From Desulfobacteraceae bacterium (GTDB lineage Bacteria; Desulfobacterota; Desulfobacteria; Desulfobacterales; Desulfobacteraceae): 5,502 bases of DNA. Position 1 is the first letter of the stretch. Each line of letters starts with the position of its first letter. Under the pieces are notes generated by a model that searched no databases, had not been told where the DNA came from, and worked only from the letters and a program-made list of their open reading frames with translations. Position numbers and translations under genes: made by a program. Shown one piece after another: positions 5,171 to 5,502 of this stretch. The stretch covers positions 1-5,502 of the forward strand of contig JAABSK010000189.1 in NCBI GenBank assembly GCA_011390435.1, given 5' to 3'.

Positions 5171-5502
5171 ATGATAACCCAGGTTCAGACATATTCCAGG
5201 GATCTGCCCCAGGCACTGGGACAGTCTGACAGTTTTCTTGAATTCCAGGAGCAGATATCGCAGGTGGCGCCGGTGGACCGGCCGGTGTTGATTCTGGGCG
5301 AACGGGGAACAGGAAAGGAACTTGCTGCGGCCAGGATTCATTATCTGTCAAAACGATGGCAAAAGCCTCTGGTGACTTTGAATTGTGCAGCATTGACCCC
5401 AGGGCTTATCGGGACGGAATTGTTCGGCAATGAGAAGGGTGCGTTTACCGGTGCCGGCACCCGCCGCATCGGTCGGTTTGAAATGGCTTCTGACGGCACG
5501 TT
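5171..5502 (+). CDS. pspF: PspF, sigma-54-dependent AAA+ activator of the psp operon (N-terminal part; runs off the right edge)
   Basis: PspF is an enhancer-binding AAA+ ATPase that remodels sigma-54 RNA polymerase to switch on psp genes. The first 110 residues are present. Walker A is GERGTGKE (43-50), identical to the E. coli motif. NCAAL (71-75) and ELFGNEKGAFTGA (83-95) follow, the latter containing the GAFTGA loop that contacts sigma-54. GRFEMASDGT (101-110) leads toward the expected Walker B, which lies beyond the window. The ATPase domain begins almost at the N-terminus with no receiver or sensor domain. This is diagnostic of PspF, which is instead controlled in trans by PspA. The start ATG at 5171 has AAGGGG (5160-5165) 5 nt upstream. 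An ATG at 5166 hits a stop after two codons. The gene is divergent from pspA. Confidence 0.93.
   Translation, partial: MITQVQTYSRDLPQALGQSDSFLEFQEQISQVAPVDRPVLILGERGTGKELAAARIHYLSKRWQKPLVTLNCAALTPGLIGTELFGNEKGAFTGAGTRRIGRFEMASDGT

Noticed and set aside
5043..5393. Minus-strand open frame opposite pspF
   Set aside because: It overlaps the highly conserved Walker A region of pspF, also covers the pspF upstream region, and is Pro/Ser-rich with no domain.
1..5502. CRISPR arrays, tRNA or rRNA genes, insertion sequences, toxin-antitoxin or defence genes
   Set aside because: I saw no spaced repeats of suitable length, no cloverleaf-like sequence, no transposase and no small toxin/antitoxin pair. 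The window is nearly filled by metabolic, transport and psp genes.

Overview
The window looks like a chromosomal segment of a Gram-negative bacterium, probably a sulfate-reducing Desulfobacterota (Desulfobacteraceae-like). This is inferred from the mix of genes: a long acyl-CoA dehydrogenase of the type with a C-terminal extra domain, a complete Psp membrane-stress locus with a sigma-54 activator, and a partial methionine-synthase/uroporphyrinogen-decarboxylase-like protein. No rRNA or other marker is present to confirm the taxon. Nothing suggests a mobile element, phage, CRISPR array or defence island. All genes belong to recognisable families, and the less ordinary content lies in the regulatory DNA between them.

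Layout. At the left edge (1-121, minus) is the N-terminus of a MetE/UROD-superfamily-like protein. A strong hairpin terminator (211-240) separates it from a complete 604-aa acyl-CoA dehydrogenase (276-2090, minus). A long AT-rich divergent intergenic region (2091-2528) follows. It carries a palindrome that closely matches the known Bacillus FadR (TetR-family) operator, a second palindrome beside it, and two candidate promoters facing the dehydrogenase. To the right lie azlC and azlD (2529-3534, plus), the two overlapping subunits of a branched-chain amino acid exporter. azlD converges on the psp operon with a single base between the stop codons.

The right half is a phage-shock-protein locus. 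pspA, pspB and pspC run on the minus strand (4944 down to 3536), and pspF begins divergently at 5171 (plus), running off the window. The pspF-pspA intergenic region holds a well-formed sigma-54 -24/-12 element for pspA. It also holds a pair of 20-bp-phased direct repeats where PspF enhancer sites would be expected, overlapping a candidate pspF promoter.

How the genes work together. In known Psp systems PspA binds and inhibits PspF. Membrane stress sensed through PspB and PspC draws PspA to the membrane and frees PspF, which then activates sigma-54 transcription of pspABC. Every element of that circuit is visible here. The dehydrogenase and AzlCD may be linked functionally (branched-chain acyl-CoA breakdown and branched-chain amino acid export), but the only evidence is adjacency and the shared regulatory region. 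I did not find a previously undescribed system in this window.
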